Assembly: GCF_019613955.1 (NCBI RefSeq) | Contig: NZ_CP080443.1 | Location: 1,178,001 to 1,242,000 of the forward strand | DNA length: 64,000 bases | Direction: 5' to 3' | From: Chryseobacterium sp. LJ668 | GTDB taxonomy: Bacteria; Bacteroidota; Bacteroidia; Flavobacteriales; Weeksellaceae | In this document: positions 23,170 through 32,538 of the stretch, piece by piece | How positions within the stretch are numbered: the stretch's first letter is position 1 | Layout: every line of letters starts with the position of its first letter | The notes under the pieces: model-generated | Databases searched by the model: none | What the model saw: the letters and a program-made list of their open reading frames with translations, nothing else | Told to the model about the DNA's origin: nothing | Made by a program: the position numbers and the translations under genes

Positions 23170-23718
23170 ATGAAACAATTTTTACTGGGAATAACCCTGA
23201 TTCTGGGTACAATAAGCATCAATGCACAGGAAACCGATAATCAGAGAAAAAACGATGTTCTTGCAGATCCGGTCCTGCTCATTGCAGTACCTATGGCAAA
23301 TGTATCTTATGAAAGATTACTGTCTGAGAACAAAGGTCTCGGCATCAATGCAATGATTACTTTAGATCCTGAAGATGAAAGATTCACACAATTTTCAGCC
23401 TTCTACAGAATGTATTTTGGTAAAAAATATGCTTCAGGATTTTTTCTTGAGGGTTTTATACCTGTTACCACTGTGTCAGATGATATATACTCCTATAACT
23501 ACGATGACATTACTCAAAACTACTATACATCTTCCTTACATAGAGAGAATTTTACGACCGTCGGAATCGGTTTCGGAATCGGAGGAAAATGGGTAATGAA
23601 AAACAATTTAGTGATCGAAGCCAGTGGCGGTATTGCAAGACGATTTGGAGACAGAGACAAGCATTATTTTGAAGAAGTTACAGGAAAAGTGATGGGCGGT
23701 ATCGGATATCGATTCTAA
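23170..23718 (+). CDS. Outer-membrane beta-barrel protein, small (DUF3575-like)
   Basis: The 182-residue protein has a signal peptide ('MKQFLLGITLILGTISINAQ') and alternating strands typical of a small beta-barrel ('NVSYERLLSENKGLGINAMI'), with the C-terminal aromatic 'GGIGYRF' used for barrel insertion. The frame runs upstream to 23122, but the ATG at 23170 gives the signal sequence. No specific ligand can be inferred. Confidence 0.75.
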   Translation: MKQFLLGITLILGTISINAQETDNQRKNDVLADPVLLIAVPMANVSYERLLSENKGLGINAMITLDPEDERFTQFSAFYRMYFGKKYASGFFLEGFIPVTTVSDDIYSYNYDDITQNYYTSSLHRENFTTVGIGFGIGGKWVMKNNLVIEASGGIARRFGDRDKHYFEEVTGKVMGGIGYRF

Positions 23719-23739
23719 AATTTAAAATATATTTAATGA

Positions 23740-23771
23740 AAAGCTTAGTTTTGTACTAAGCTTTTATTTTT
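23740..23771 (+). terminator. Rho-independent terminator
   Basis: AAGCTTAG-ttttgta-CTAAGCTT stem, then a T-rich tail, ending just before tadA. Confidence 0.85.
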
Positions 23772-24203
23772 ATGTTTACCCACGAATATTTTATGAAAAT
23801 GGCCTTTCAGGAAGCCGAGATTGCACTGGAAAAAGATGAGGTCCCAATTGGATGTGTCATTGTTTCCAATAACCGCATCATCGCGAGAGCGCACAATCTT
23901 ACCGAAACCTTAAACGACGTCACTGCTCACGCAGAAATGCAGGCCATTACTTCTGCTGCTAATTTTTTGGGTGGAAAGTATCTGACTAATTGCACCTTAT
24001 ATGTGACTTTAGAGCCTTGTGTAATGTGTTCTGGAGCTCTTTCCTGGTCACAAATCTCAAGGGTGGTGATCGGCGCAAGAGACGAGCAGCGTGGATTTAT
24101 CAACAAAAGTTTAAGCCTTCATCCAAAGACAGAGATTGTCACCGGAATTATGGAAAACGAGTGCTCCTCTATTGTGAAAGAGTTTTTTAAATCGAAAAGG
24201 TAG
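23772..24203 (+). CDS. tadA: tRNA-specific adenosine deaminase TadA
   Basis: The 143-residue zinc deaminase makes inosine 34 in tRNA-Arg. The catalytic motifs are 'HAEMQAI' (zinc His and proton-shuttle Glu) and 'PCVMCSGAL' (two zinc Cys). Length and N-terminus ('MKMAFQEAEIALEKDEVPIGCVIV') are normal for the family. The start ATG follows directly after a terminator. Confidence 0.93.
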   Translation: MFTHEYFMKMAFQEAEIALEKDEVPIGCVIVSNNRIIARAHNLTETLNDVTAHAEMQAITSAANFLGGKYLTNCTLYVTLEPCVMCSGALSWSQISRVVIGARDEQRGFINKSLSLHPKTEIVTGIMENECSSIVKEFFKSKR

Positions 24204-24254
24204 ATTAAGGTAGAGGCTGAAGTTGAGTTGTAAGAACCTAAAACTTCTCTTCAA

Positions 24255-25013
24255 TTACAAATCTTTCCCTAAAAAATACAGTCCTTTCAAAGTATGCAGC
24301 CTGTCTGCAATATGGATTTTATCTGTCAGTGGTTTGTAAACATGGGAAACTCCGCCGGTGGCGATGACAAAACAATCATCATTCACCTCATCATTGATCC
24401 TGTCGATAAAGCCTTCCACCATTCCGAGGAAACCGTAGACCATCCCACTCTGCATACAGCTGATGGTATCTAAACCTAAAACAGATTTCGGTTTTACCAG
24501 CTCAATTTCAGGAAGTTGAGCAGTCTGGCTGATCAGGGAATTTAAAGAAGTGACAATTCCGGGAGCGATAATTACCCCTAAAGTTTCACCATTTTCGGCA
24601 ACACAGCTCGCGGTAAGTGCAGTGCCAAAATCGAGTACGATTTTTTTCCGGTCAGGATACATATTATGTGCAGCAACGAGATTGGCATAAATATCTGTTC
24701 CCATCTGTTTAGATTTTGCGATCACCTCCGAAGGTGTATTGCGGTCTACCATGACCGGGACAATCCCGTGAATTTTCCGTATCGCCGAGGTGATTTCCCT
24801 GGTCAGTTGAGGTACTACAGAACCAATGATAATTTTCTCGATTTTTTTTGCGTCGATTTTATAAGTTTGATACAGGATCAACATCTGACCATGCAACTCG
24901 TCTGCAGTGCGGTATGGTTTTGTATTGATTACCCACGATATATCACAGTTGTCGTCATCAAAAAGACCAAATCTGATATTGCTGTTTCCGACATTGATTA
25001 CGATAGAATTCAT
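24255..25013 (-). CDS. coaX: Type III pantothenate kinase
   Basis: The 252-residue ASKHA-fold kinase catalyses the first step of CoA synthesis. It has the P-loop-like start 'INVGNSNIRFG', the 'DFGTALT' motif and the C-terminal 'ATGGVSHVYKPL'. Two usual residues differ: Asn replaces the first Asp of D-x-G-N-T, and the G-x-D-R segment reads 'GTDIYAN'. From memory these changes are shared by Chryseobacterium homologues. Convergent with tadA. Confidence 0.85.
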   Translation of the reverse strand: MNSIVINVGNSNIRFGLFDDDNCDISWVINTKPYRTADELHGQMLILYQTYKIDAKKIEKIIIGSVVPQLTREITSAIRKIHGIVPVMVDRNTPSEVIAKSKQMGTDIYANLVAAHNMYPDRKKIVLDFGTALTASCVAENGETLGVIIAPGIVTSLNSLISQTAQLPEIELVKPKSVLGLDTISCMQSGMVYGFLGMVEGFIDRINDEVNDDCFVIATGGVSHVYKPLTDKIHIADRLHTLKGLYFLGKDL

Positions 25014-25125
25014 ACCCTAAAATTATTGTTCAGCTATTTATTAAAGCTGATATTTATTTCCGGCTTAAATTTAAGTAATTAAGACAGAAAAAACCATATT
25101 AAATATCTTGAAGACACAACCATTA

Positions 25126-25611
25126 CTACTTTTTTCTGATTTTTTCTGCATCTAAAACTTCCAGCAATTTCGCAACAGCAATTTTAGAAGATATCCTGAA
25201 AAAAATTCCGATAAAAAAATATCGTATTACCAATATTTGTCCTATACAAACCAAAATAAATACAGGACTAAATCTCTCTTGAGCAGAAAAAAACTGTACA
25301 AAAAAACCTAAAAATGGCAAGCATAAGAAAAAATAGAGAAATACTTTGAAGGTTTTATTGATCTCTACCTTCACTTCACCCTTCGTGACATGTAAAACAC
25401 CTTGTAACGTACAAAAAGTGCTTTTGTCAATATTCGAAGGACGCAGATTAAATTTGTTTTGATTTACTTGGCCAATGAAAGACTTCCCCGTTATTTTTGA
25501 AGTCAGGTTATCAGGGGTTTCGGTTTTCCTTTTTAAGCGGTCTAGAGTTTCTGTTTGAGAATCAATAAGATCAAACTCGTAGTTTTGTACTGGAAGTATA
25601 TTCATTCGCAA
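25126..25611 (-). CDS. Two-TM membrane protein of unknown function
   Basis: The 161-residue protein has a soluble N-terminal half and two adjacent transmembrane segments (about 87-108 and 117-138) with a short loop. It ends in a charged helix ('KIAVAKLLEVLDAEKIRKK'). No recognised domain. Start M1 or M3 are both possible. It stands alone. Confidence 0.6.
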   Translation of the reverse strand: MRMNILPVQNYEFDLIDSQTETLDRLKRKTETPDNLTSKITGKSFIGQVNQNKFNLRPSNIDKSTFCTLQGVLHVTKGEVKVEINKTFKVFLYFFLCLPFLGFFVQFFSAQERFSPVFILVCIGQILVIRYFFIGIFFRISSKIAVAKLLEVLDAEKIRKK

Positions 25612-25938
25612 TTATTTTCTATCTTCAATGGTTAGTAATTTTCGGTGGTAAATTTAACGATTTTAATAAAAAAGATCCTTTCAATATCTGTAAAAATGGA
25701 TTATCATTGTAAAAACATTTTATTAAGCTTTTTAGATTAATCTTAAAACTTTTTTTTACCACTAAGAATTTTAAGTACCTTAGAATTATTAAGAATCAAC
25801 AGGATTGATTTAAGCACCCATGCTTAATAATTTATTTTAGTAAATCTTAAAGATCTAAATTGTTTTGTACTTAAAACTCAACGTTCTTAAAGTTTAAAAG
25901 ATTATAATTTTTAAATACCTACAAACAAAACTTAAATA
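25612..25938. other. Gene-free AT-rich interval
   Basis: Divergent upstream regions of the two flanking genes. It contains T/A-rich runs and short 'CTTAAA' words reminiscent of decayed intergenic repeats, but no clear hairpin, ORF or RNA. A short direct promoter call could not be made. Confidence 0.5.
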
Positions 25939-26772
25939 ATGAAAAATATTTTAATTCTACTTTTCATCAGTCAGTTTGCCATCGTATTTGCTCAGGAAAA
26001 CGTGAAAATGTATTATGAGCAGAAACAGGATACCATTGCTTATTATGTAGACAATCTTGAAATATATCCCGTTTCTATTACTTTTGAAAGCCAGCCTGAA
26101 CTCGAGAATATGAAGAAGCCTGAACTCTTTAAAACAACACAGGTTTTGCCCGCAAAATCAAAAAGAAATAAGGTTACGTACTTTGTTGTGAATGATAAGA
26201 AAAAGAGGTGGGGCATCAAAAAAATGCCGGGATATTTGATATACATCGGTGATATCACTATCAAGAACTACGACAATACTTACTCTTACGACTTACCTTA
26301 TCCAAAAGGAAAATCATTTCTGATGTACCAAGGTTATAACGGAAAGTTTTCCCATCAGAATGAAAACTCTCTGGATTTTGTCATGCCCGTAGGAACGGAA
26401 ATTGTAGCTGCCAGAGAAGGTTTGGTTATAGACGTTCTTCAAAGCAATAACAAAAGCTGCCCTACTGTGAGCTGTGCACCTTTCGGGAATTACGTTTCGA
26501 TTCTGCATTCTGACGGAACAATTGCTCAGTATTTTCATTTGCAACAAAACGGTGCGAAAGTAAACATCGGAGATAATGTAAGCAAAGGTCAACTCATCGC
26601 ATTGAGCGGAAATACAGGCTGGAGCAACGGACCGCATCTGCATTTTGTGACGTATTTACCAAGTGCCACTGGCGAGAAAAATAGAATTACGGTAAAAACG
26701 CTTTTTAGAACAGGAGACGGTAAGAAAACAGAGTTTTTGGAGGAGAAGAAAACGTATTCGAAGGGATATTAA
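25939..26772 (+). CDS. M23-family (LytM) metallopeptidase, secreted
   Basis: The 277-residue protein has a signal peptide ('MKNILILLFISQFAIVFA'), a beta-rich linker, then a LytM/peptidase M23 domain (about 120-250). The metal-site motifs are 'NSLDFVMPVGTEIVAAR', 'YFHLQQNG' and 'GPHLHFVTY'. It probably cleaves peptidoglycan cross-links or acts as a regulator of wall turnover. It overlaps the convergent gene by 4 bp. Confidence 0.85.
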   Translation: MKNILILLFISQFAIVFAQENVKMYYEQKQDTIAYYVDNLEIYPVSITFESQPELENMKKPELFKTTQVLPAKSKRNKVTYFVVNDKKKRWGIKKMPGYLIYIGDITIKNYDNTYSYDLPYPKGKSFLMYQGYNGKFSHQNENSLDFVMPVGTEIVAAREGLVIDVLQSNNKSCPTVSCAPFGNYVSILHSDGTIAQYFHLQQNGAKVNIGDNVSKGQLIALSGNTGWSNGPHLHFVTYLPSATGEKNRITVKTLFRTGDGKKTEFLEEKKTYSKGY

Positions 26773-27332
26773 TTCTTTTTAAATTGATTCACACTATCAA
26801 CCACTAATTTATAAAGTTTATCAAATTTTATCTGTAATGAATTAGCTGAAATACAGATTGGTGTGTCATAATATCTGAAATTGAATTTTAGCCCTCTTAG
26901 CTTCAACCATTGAGTAGTTTTATTAAGATAATCTATTGGATTATGCACTACGATGAGGATAGATTTGTTATGATTAACAGTTATCATCTTAACTTCTCTA
27001 ATATCTTTCCACGGTATAAAACCTAATGCAATAGCACTGGAATTATCATAAATTCCTTTTTCGTTAATAATTAGTCCAGGTTTTTTATTAAACAGCCTAA
27101 ACAACATTGTTATTGCTGCAAGACCGAAAAAAACAACACATACAAAACCCGCAAGAAAACGAGGAAAAGGTTTCATTATCCAAGCATATCTATTTGAATG
27201 ATTAATCGATTCTGGTTCATATATTATCAAAATTAACCCAAGAATAACAAATAGAACTGCCCCAATAAAAAGCAAAGTCATTTTCATTTTACTTAAAGGA
27301 ATTACTACCGGAACAATCTTTTTACTCATCAT
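26769..27332 (-). CDS. STM3941-family two-TM protein
   Basis: The 187-residue protein has two N-terminal transmembrane segments (about 20-40 and 57-82) and a cytoplasmic PH-like domain ('GIYDNSSAIALGFIPWKDIR'). It matches the STM3941-type family, whose function is unknown. Start at M1 or M2. Confidence 0.7.
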   Translation of the reverse strand: MMSKKIVPVVIPLSKMKMTLLFIGAVLFVILGLILIIYEPESINHSNRYAWIMKPFPRFLAGFVCVVFFGLAAITMLFRLFNKKPGLIINEKGIYDNSSAIALGFIPWKDIREVKMITVNHNKSILIVVHNPIDYLNKTTQWLKLRGLKFNFRYYDTPICISANSLQIKFDKLYKLVVDSVNQFKKN

Positions 27333-27499
27333 TATTATTTGTTTTTAGATTGTCAAAAATAAATCAAACAATCGGAAGAAAAACACAATCTTCCAAATTT
27401 ATAATCCATAACAATTATATTTACTAAAAGTAAAGTCACGGATTATAAATGTGAAACCAGTAGTTTTTAATAAACATCAATCCAAAACATATTCATTTT

Positions 27500-27645
27500 A
27501 AACAAAATGCAACTGCATTAAATCTCCCGCAAATTGTTGGAAACAAAATGCAACCGCATGATGTCTCCCGCAAACTGGTGGAAACAAAATGCAACTGCAT
27601 GAAGTCTCCCGCAGACTTATGGAAAGAAAATGCAACGTACTTAAG
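27500..27645. repeat. 41-bp tandem repeat, 3.5 copies
   Basis: Copies lie at 27500-27540, 27541-27581 and 27582-27622, with a partial one at 27623-27645. The unit begins AAACAAAATGCAACTGCAT and contains TCTCCCGCA. Spacing is exactly 41 bp with several substitutions between copies. It lies in the 415-bp gap between two leftward genes. Apart from this repeat and the terminator at 27699 nothing else is seen in the gap. Confidence 0.9.
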
Positions 27646-27698
27646 TTCCAAACAATGTTGTTTATAATCAAATGCAGTTTTACATTATATAAAAGCAA

Positions 27699-27727
27699 AA
27701 TCCCCAAAGAAAAACTCTTCGGGGATT
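27699..27727 (-). terminator. Terminator of the M1 peptidase gene
   Basis: AATCCCC with GGGGATT around a 14-15 nt loop; on the minus strand it is followed by TTTTGCTTTT. Confidence 0.75.
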
Positions 27728-27747
27728 ATTTATGCATTTAAACTCAA

Positions 27748-29589
27748 CTATTTGACCTCAACAAAATTATTTTCAGGATTCACATCCGCCATTCTTTGGC
27801 TGAAATCTATTCCCAAAAGTGACAGTTGAGATTTTGTGTAAGGAATTGTCAGCGTATATTCTTTCTGTGTCCACGGCCAGTATTTTTCTGTGGTAAAATC
27901 ACCATAACCATCTTTCTGTTTCCAGATGTGGGTCATATTCATTGGGATTTGATAGGTAATGATCTTTTTATCGGTGGTCATCACAGAAAAATCAATAGGC
28001 ATCGGAATCTGACTGTTGTTCAACAACGTGATCGTCGTAGATTTGGCATTGTATTTTACGTCTTTTATTCCGTAATCGATGGTTTTGGTGGTGTTGATCC
28101 AGTAATGATGAAACCACTTCAGGTCCATCCCAGAAACTTTCTGTGCAATATGAAGGAAATCTCTGTCGGTAGGATGTTTCATGCTCCATTCTCTGAAATA
28201 CTCGGTCATGATTTTTTCTAAATTCTGCTCACCAACGATGTAACCTAACTGAACCAAATACAACTCACCTTTCACATAACTGGCAAAACTGTACGCCGTA
28301 CCGTTGTCGTGGTGATCTCCCAACCAAACTGCGGGCTCTTCAATCTTTTTTTGTACGATATTTCTGTATGCATTGATCTTATCGACAAACGGATTAGGCC
28401 GCTCATCTTTTGGAGGAAACAGCTGATGCATCACGATGCTTTCGGCATAGCTTGTAAAACCTTCATCCATCCAAGGTCTCAAAGGTTCATTAGTTGCTAA
28501 CATTTGCTGATACCATGAGTGAGAACCTTCATGAATCATTAAACCCATTAAATCTTCAATGTTTTCAGCTTCGCCCAGAATCATGGTGCACATTCCGTAC
28601 TCCATACCGCCGTCACCGCCTTGGATAAATGCGTATGATGGATATGCATATTTCCCGAAACGGGAATTCATGATCTGGAAATATTTTGTGATGTAAGACT
28701 GTGCTTCACCCCAAACTTTCGTCTTATCATTTTTCTGATACACAAAAAAAACTTTCGGACCTTGTGGAACATCAAAGCTTTCTACCGAATAATCTTTGTC
28801 TGCTGCCCAAGCGAAGTCGAGCATATTTTTAGCAGTCCATCTCCAAGTTGCTTTATTTTTATCGGCTTTTATGGTTGCAGATGCATCGTAACCTTTTACT
28901 TCTGTGGGATTCAAAAGCGTTCCGCCCGCTCCTACTACATAATCTTTGTTGATTTTAATGGTTACATCAAAATCTGCGAACGGTGCATGAAATTCTCTTC
29001 CTACGTAATCAAAAGTTGCCCAACCGTCATAATCGTATTCTGCAATTTTCGGGTACCATTGCGACATTGTCATATCGACACCTTCACGGTTGTTTCTTCC
29101 ACTTCTTCTGATTTGCTGAGGTATGACAGCGTCCCACTCCATCGTGAACGTAGTTTTAGAATTAGGTTTTATCGATTCATTTAAATACACTTTCATTACC
29201 GTTTCCTGTATTTCAAACTTCAGGTTTTTACCGTTTTGTTTAATCCAGTGAATATTTTGTGCTCCTTCCTGATCTTTCGGGATCGATGCCAGTCTTGAAA
29301 TCCCATCTTTCTGCAATCTCGAATCACCATTTTTTCCCTGTCCGGCAACTCTCTGGTCCATCATTGAATTGGGTTTGAAAGCATTCCAGTACAAATGGAA
29401 GTATACAACATCGAGTTCGTCGGGAGAGTTATTAGAATAATTTAAAGTTTGATTTCCTTCGTAGGTAAATTTTTCTGCATTGACATCAATATTCATTTTG
29501 TATTGGGCAGCCTGCTGATAATAAGCATTCTGCTGCGCCTGAAACTGTGAAAAGATAAACGCAAAAAGAATTGCAACCGATTTTTTCAT
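27748..29589 (-). CDS. M1-family metallopeptidase (aminopeptidase-like)
   Basis: The 613-residue secreted protease has a signal peptide ('MKKSVAILFAFIFSQFQAQ'). The gluzincin motif is 'IHEGSHSWYQQ' (HExxH) followed 18 residues after the second His by the Glu ligand in 'WMDEGFTSYAE'. The exopeptidase-type motif appears as 'GGMEYGMC' rather than GAMEN. An N-terminal beta-saddle domain and C-terminal beta region complete the length. It likely degrades peptides in the periplasm or outside the cell. Confidence 0.9.
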   Translation of the reverse strand: MKKSVAILFAFIFSQFQAQQNAYYQQAAQYKMNIDVNAEKFTYEGNQTLNYSNNSPDELDVVYFHLYWNAFKPNSMMDQRVAGQGKNGDSRLQKDGISRLASIPKDQEGAQNIHWIKQNGKNLKFEIQETVMKVYLNESIKPNSKTTFTMEWDAVIPQQIRRSGRNNREGVDMTMSQWYPKIAEYDYDGWATFDYVGREFHAPFADFDVTIKINKDYVVGAGGTLLNPTEVKGYDASATIKADKNKATWRWTAKNMLDFAWAADKDYSVESFDVPQGPKVFFVYQKNDKTKVWGEAQSYITKYFQIMNSRFGKYAYPSYAFIQGGDGGMEYGMCTMILGEAENIEDLMGLMIHEGSHSWYQQMLATNEPLRPWMDEGFTSYAESIVMHQLFPPKDERPNPFVDKINAYRNIVQKKIEEPAVWLGDHHDNGTAYSFASYVKGELYLVQLGYIVGEQNLEKIMTEYFREWSMKHPTDRDFLHIAQKVSGMDLKWFHHYWINTTKTIDYGIKDVKYNAKSTTITLLNNSQIPMPIDFSVMTTDKKIITYQIPMNMTHIWKQKDGYGDFTTEKYWPWTQKEYTLTIPYTKSQLSLLGIDFSQRMADVNPENNFVEVK

Positions 29590-29718
29590 TTAAAATTTTA
29601 TTTTTTTAAAGGTAAGTAATTTTTATTTCCCGCAGATCACATAAGCCTGGCGGATGATTGTACATAAGGATCTGTGAAAATCTACGAGATCTGTGGGAGT
29701 TTTTTAAACCACGAGTTT

Positions 29719-29790
29719 CACAAATAAATTCGCACAAATGGCACAGAATTATAGTGCAATTTGTGAAAACATTTTTGCTATCGTGTTTAA
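29719..29790. repeat. Dispersed intergenic repeat, copy 1
   Basis: An imperfect palindromic stretch (CACAAAT ... GTGCAATTTGTG, then GTGTTTAA). A similar copy lies at 30371-30443, on the other side of the DinB-fold gene. Confidence 0.6.
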
Positions 29791-29792
29791 GT

Positions 29793-30260
29793 TTAAACAA
29801 AAATCAATTTTTTAATCAAAGTGATTTGCCCCAAATGATAATAAGCATGCTCGATCATTCCATCAATATTTCTTAAGTAAGTTCCGTATTTTTCATTGAC
29901 AAAAACTTCATTCATTTTCGAATCCGGAAATTGTTCTAATAATGTTGCAAACTTTTCAGAATCGCTCCATAATTTAGTTAAAAGCCCTTCCCATTGTTGT
30001 TGATTTTCAATTGGCGGAAGATCAAAACTATACTGATCTCTAATTTCCAATCCGCCACCTTCAAAAACATTGACGAGTCCCCCAATATAATAATCAATAT
30101 GAAAGGTGAGCATTGCAATGGTATTTAAATCAGCAATCTTTGTTGTTGCTTTTTCCCAATTGACATTATTAAGCTGATCTTTATAATTGGTATTGGCAAT
30201 CCACAAACCATCAAGCATTACTTCTCTGAATCTTTTGGCTAATTGTGAAGCTGTACTCAT
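29793..30260 (-). CDS. DinB-fold (DUF1572-type) putative metalloenzyme
   Basis: The 155-residue four-helix protein of the DinB/YfiT-like superfamily has metal-ligand candidates in 'LTFHIDYYIGG' and 'MIEHAYYHLGQI'. Such proteins include thiol transferases; substrate unknown. It is unrelated to the polymerase also called DinB. Confidence 0.8.
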   Translation of the reverse strand: MSTASQLAKRFREVMLDGLWIANTNYKDQLNNVNWEKATTKIADLNTIAMLTFHIDYYIGGLVNVFEGGGLEIRDQYSFDLPPIENQQQWEGLLTKLWSDSEKFATLLEQFPDSKMNEVFVNEKYGTYLRNIDGMIEHAYYHLGQITLIKKLIFV

Positions 30261-30370
30261 TTCTTTTAGTTTATAATCTTAAAGATACTATTTTTAAGTT
30301 TCCTGCAGATAACAAGGATTTCACAGATGATCGCATATAAGAACCTTTAAAAATTTCAAAACACAAAAGA

Positions 30371-30443
30371 CACTAATAAATTTTCACAAATAGCACGAAT
30401 CATTAGTATTACTCGTGAAAACATCTGCGCTATTTGTGTTTAA
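30371..30443. repeat. Dispersed intergenic repeat, copy 2
   Basis: CACAAATAGCACGAAT ... TCGTGAAAACAT ... TTTGTGTTTAAAC, similar to 29719-29790. Both copies have inverted arms and could form hairpins. Confidence 0.6.
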
Positions 30444-30450
30444 ACAAAAA

Positions 30451-30474
30451 CCTCAAATGCAAATACACTTGAGG
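30451..30474 (-). terminator. Terminator of the DUF6909 gene
   Basis: CCTCAA/TTGAGG stem; on the minus strand it is followed by TTTTTG. Confidence 0.7.
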
Positions 30475-30498
30475 CTACTATTTATATTGAAAACTATA

Positions 30499-32190
30499 TT
30501 ATTTAATAGAAAGAATTTCTTTCTTTCCGCCTTGTAAAATCTTTTCAAGGATTCTTAAAGTAATCAGATACGTCGGTTTTACACCAGTCAATCCTAATCC
30601 ACCCGAAGAAAGTGTAGCCCCTGTTTCCAGAGGATTATCTGAAGCATAGTAAGCATAACTGACAAAAAGATCCGGCGCAATGTGATGCCTGATTTTAGAT
30701 GCTACCTGAATTGCCTTCTGGTAGTGTGCACCTTCCATTTCAAGCCCGATGGCTTTCCACGACGTATTCATAAAATACTGTAGAATATCTCTGTTTTGAA
30801 GTGATGTTCCTAAAACGGTAATCATAGGTCCTTCGAAAGCTTTCAATTCATCATCCTGAAAGTCATCCAGCTTTAAAGCGTTTTCGAAAGGATAATTATC
30901 CGCCGTTCCTTCAAAAATATGAGCGGTCGGGATCATAATATCTCCTTTTCCACCGGCTAAAATTCCGGCCTTACCCATAATAGAAACGGATTTTACCTTC
31001 ATCATATAGACTTCTCCCTTCTGTTCAAACGGTCTTAGCAATTCATCCATCACTTCAAAAGCTTGTTCGCCAAATGCATAATCGAAAACCATAATGACAT
31101 CATCACCGTTGTATTTCAGATGTCCGAAAGGGGTATTTTTAAGATTAGTTTTGCTTAAATCGATGATCTGAACGTCGATATTACTTCCGCTCTTGTCATT
31201 GATGTAAATTAGACCTTCCTCCAGAGCGTATTTTGAAACTTTGTCGCGAAGATCTTTTTTATCGGAAATTTCTCCGTACAATTTGTAATCAACGTCTTTT
31301 GTGTCTTTTTTCTTTAAAGCATCATTTCCGTACAGCATATTTTTTACAGAATGCATGTTTGCCGAAATAATATGCAGCGGACGCATGTGAAGATCATTTT
31401 CAAATAAAACTTCTTTCACTTTGTGAGCCCATTTTTCACCGAAATAGTGGTGCCCTACTCTTTCTTTAAGAATCGCAGAGAAATAGATCTCTCTTTCACG
31501 GCTTTGCTTAGCGTCTTCAAGACTCACTTTTCCTAAATGATAAATGATTTTGAATAATCTGTCGGGGTTTTCATCGTCTCCGAAAGTATTATAAGCATTT
31601 AAAGTTTCATCAAAAGTTCTTCCTATTAAAGACGAAAGGTGAATCAATGCTACTTCTTTTTCTCTTCTGCTGAATTTTTTCTCCCCTTTTACTACTTCTT
31701 CAATGATTTTGAAAGCTCTTGTCGGCTTCCAGTTTTCATCCTGAATGAATGCAAGATTACGGATTTTATCGGCTTCTATAAATAAGAAGGTTAAATGGGT
31801 AAGGATATCATAGATTTCTGAACGTCCCAAAAGGACTTCAATATTCATCTGATGCTCGTCGATTCGATAACAGTTTCTTCTTCTCTTTTTGGGAACGATC
31901 GGCTCGAAACTGCCTTTATCAAAACCTTCGTCTGATGTAAGATGAATGAAAGCACATTCTTCGATACCTTCCGGAAGTCTGTCTAAAACATACATCAAAC
32001 CATCAAGTTCCAATTTGCTTGGAACGCTCATGGTGCCGTAAATTTCGGGATTGATCGTTTTTAACAAACTTCTAATGCTTTCTCCGGAAACTCCGCTTGG
32101 CTTGAAAAAACCTCTATAAAACAAATGTCTCATAGATATGTATAGTCTTTCAATGGCCTCGGTGGTTTCTCTTGCTCTAGAATTTGTCAT
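30499..32190 (-). CDS. DUF6909-type protein with nucleoside-phosphorylase-like C-terminal domain
   Basis: The 563-residue cytosolic protein has a helical N-terminal half. Its C-terminal half resembles the purine nucleoside phosphorylase/AMP nucleosidase fold: 'MGKAGILAGGKGDIMIPTAH', then 'IGLEMEGAHYQKAI', which mirrors the M-E-x-A/G substrate motif of those enzymes. It starts at 'MTNSRARETTEAIERLYISM'. I infer nucleotide or nucleoside binding; activity is unproven. It is divergent from glutamine synthetase. Confidence 0.7.
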   Translation of the reverse strand: MTNSRARETTEAIERLYISMRHLFYRGFFKPSGVSGESIRSLLKTINPEIYGTMSVPSKLELDGLMYVLDRLPEGIEECAFIHLTSDEGFDKGSFEPIVPKKRRRNCYRIDEHQMNIEVLLGRSEIYDILTHLTFLFIEADKIRNLAFIQDENWKPTRAFKIIEEVVKGEKKFSRREKEVALIHLSSLIGRTFDETLNAYNTFGDDENPDRLFKIIYHLGKVSLEDAKQSREREIYFSAILKERVGHHYFGEKWAHKVKEVLFENDLHMRPLHIISANMHSVKNMLYGNDALKKKDTKDVDYKLYGEISDKKDLRDKVSKYALEEGLIYINDKSGSNIDVQIIDLSKTNLKNTPFGHLKYNGDDVIMVFDYAFGEQAFEVMDELLRPFEQKGEVYMMKVKSVSIMGKAGILAGGKGDIMIPTAHIFEGTADNYPFENALKLDDFQDDELKAFEGPMITVLGTSLQNRDILQYFMNTSWKAIGLEMEGAHYQKAIQVASKIRHHIAPDLFVSYAYYASDNPLETGATLSSGGLGLTGVKPTYLITLRILEKILQGGKKEILSIK

Positions 32191-32494
32191 ATATTAAATT
32201 TTTATAAAAAGTCTGCTAAGTTACGTAAAATATTCTAATTTGATTAAATGCCTAATAACCAATTGATTAGTTCTAAAAAAATCAAATTCTAAGTATTTTA
32301 TCTGTTTGTAAAATTAATATTTGAAGGCAAAACACAGAAAAATTTGAGAATAAGTTTTCTTCATATTAGAAAATGCAGAGAATAAAGTTATCCGATAATA
32401 ATCTTTAGCCCCCAATACTCTAATTATAATAGTGTAGCCAGCCTCTTATAATAGAATAATCATTTTCAGTAAAAATATTAAAATTAAAAATAAC

Positions 32495-32510
32495 CCCTAA
32501 AAATTTAGGG
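32495..32510. promoter_or_regulatory. 16-bp palindrome upstream of glutamine synthetase
   Basis: CCCTAAAAATTTAGGG has perfect 7-bp arms. It lies 28 bp upstream of the -7 box at 32539, a good operator position. In the 377-bp gap (32191-32567) this and the promoter are the only signals I see. The binding factor is unknown. Confidence 0.55.
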
Positions 32511-32538
32511 TAAAAATAAATTCAATTCATTTTTTTTG

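Noticed and set aside
23772..24203. TadA-like protein as a toxin deaminase related to the island
   Set aside because: The sequence is a full-length, canonical housekeeping tRNA deaminase with its own terminator-separated unit.
27500..27645. Possible CRISPR array
   Set aside because: The 41-bp units are back to back with no unique spacers between identical repeats, and no cas genes are present.
27498..27707. Open frame on the minus strand across the tandem repeat
   Set aside because: It exists only because the 41-bp repeat lacks stops in that frame; its composition is repetitive and it has no upstream signals.
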